Of a stretch of 6,431 nt of DNA, positions 5,849 to 6,431 are shown one piece after another. The position numbers and the translations under genes are program-made. The stretch spans positions 1-6,431 of the forward strand of contig CALYVE010000104.1 of assembly GCA_945492935.1 (NCBI GenBank), read 5' to 3'. Origin of the DNA: an uncultured Lachnospiraceae bacterium (GTDB taxonomy: Bacteria > Bacillota > Clostridia > Lachnospirales > Lachnospiraceae). Numbering within the stretch: the stretch's first letter is position 1; every line of letters starts with the position of its first letter. The notes beneath the pieces were generated by a model. That model saw only the letters and a list, made by a program, of their open reading frames with translations, ran no database searches and was not told the DNA's origin.

Positions 5849-6431
5849 TTGAAGTGGCTTAATCATTTAAAAACAATTAATCAGCATAAGATGCTTGTCA
5901 TGAAGCATTGTTTTCAGGTTGGATTATACAAACAGGGCTTGTTGCATGATTTATCTAAATATTCATGGACAGAATTTTCTGTAGGTTGTAAATACTATCA
6001 GGGGAACCGTAGCCCAAATGATGCCGAACGCGAGGATAAAGGTTATACATCCTCATGGCTGCATCACAAAGGCAGAAATAAGCATCATCTTGAATATTGG
6101 ATTGATTATAGTGTTGATAAATCAAAGGGCATTGTCGGTATGCCTATGCCAAAGCAATATGTTATCGAGATGTTTTGCGACAGAATCGCAGCATGTAAAA
6201 CATATAACAAAGAAAATTATACAGATCATCATCCGCTTGATTATTATATGAAGGGAAGAGCGGGTAAAATCCTACACCCGGAATCAAAACGATTATTGGA
6301 AAAGTATTTGAAGATGCTTGCAAAATATGGAGAAGACAGGACATTTCGTTATATCAAAAAATACGAGGTTGTTCCTATGCGTCGTGAGAAGGTTAAGAAG
6401 ATGGTGAAATTCTTTCATATAGGAGAGGAAC
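5849..6431 (+). CDS. DUF5662-like protein, TTG start, 3' end cut by the window
   Basis: A frame of 194 codons with no stop before the window end. TTG at 5849 is the best start: the in-frame stop at 5834-5836 limits the 5' end, and no ATG is well placed (the next is codon 15). The sequence matches my memory of the DUF5662 family, found in Firmicutes and phages: HDLSK at 33-37, YYQG at 49-52, SPNDAE (55-60), WLHHKGRNKHH at 70-80, EYW at 82-84 and LHP at 142-144. Function is unproven. H13, H33-D34, H72-H73, H79-H80 and D111 recall the metal ligands of HD-type phosphohydrolases, which is my inference. It is a soluble protein without a signal peptide. The basic stretch at about 170-187 may be close to its C terminus. 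It follows the cysteine hydrolase by 12 bases and probably shares its transcript. Confidence 0.88.
   Translation, partial: MKWLNHLKTINQHKMLVMKHCFQVGLYKQGLLHDLSKYSWTEFSVGCKYYQGNRSPNDAEREDKGYTSSWLHHKGRNKHHLEYWIDYSVDKSKGIVGMPMPKQYVIEMFCDRIAACKTYNKENYTDHHPLDYYMKGRAGKILHPESKRLLEKYLKMLAKYGEDRTFRYIKKYEVVPMRREKVKKMVKFFHIGEE

Noticed and set aside
6018..6344. Small open frames on both strands within the last gene (6018-6251 plus, 6162-6344 minus)
   Set aside because: They overlap the DUF5662 coding frame, which carries clear family motifs, and have no start signals of their own.

Overview
The window looks like chromosomal DNA from a low-to-moderate GC member of the Firmicutes, most probably a gut-type Clostridia (Lachnospiraceae-like). 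The reasons are strong AGGAGG-type ribosome binding sites, sigma-A promoters with extended -10 boxes, AT-leaning codon use, a degenerate-GGDEF plus EAL protein, and a DUF5662-type protein. No rRNA, tRNA, transposase, phage gene or CRISPR array was seen. The genus assignment is inference from gene style only.

Layout from left to right. (1) 2-1594, plus strand: a PAS-like/GGDEF/EAL protein, probably cut off at its 5' end by the window. Its cyclase site is degenerate and its EAL site is mostly intact, so it is best read as a c-di-GMP phosphodiesterase. (2) 1595-1858: the gap between two convergent genes. It holds a long, nearly perfect hairpin that can terminate transcription from both sides, then about 2.7 tandem copies of a 74-75 bp GC-rich palindromic repeat. 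(3) 1859-3808, minus strand: a full-length ABC-F ATPase (ribosome-associated type, not a transporter). (4) 3809-3967: a compact divergent regulatory region with two back-to-back promoters and two small dyads over the promoter elements. (5) 3968-6431, plus strand: a tightly packed four-gene run: a 76-residue unknown helical protein, an ApbE-like FAD:protein FMN transferase, an isochorismatase/nicotinamidase-like cysteine hydrolase, and a DUF5662 protein that starts with TTG and runs off the window.

How the genes work together. The plus-strand run from 3968 has gaps of 1, 44 and 12 bases and one strong promoter, so it is probably one operon. The members do not form an obvious known pathway. ApbE acts outside the membrane on flavoproteins, while the hydrolase and DUF5662 protein look cytoplasmic. 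The EAL protein and the ABC-F gene are separate, convergent units.

No clear new biological system is visible. The parts most worth a second look are the tandem palindromic repeat at 1651-1857, the dyads shared by the divergent promoters at 3883-3932, and the HD-like histidine/aspartate pattern in the DUF5662 protein.
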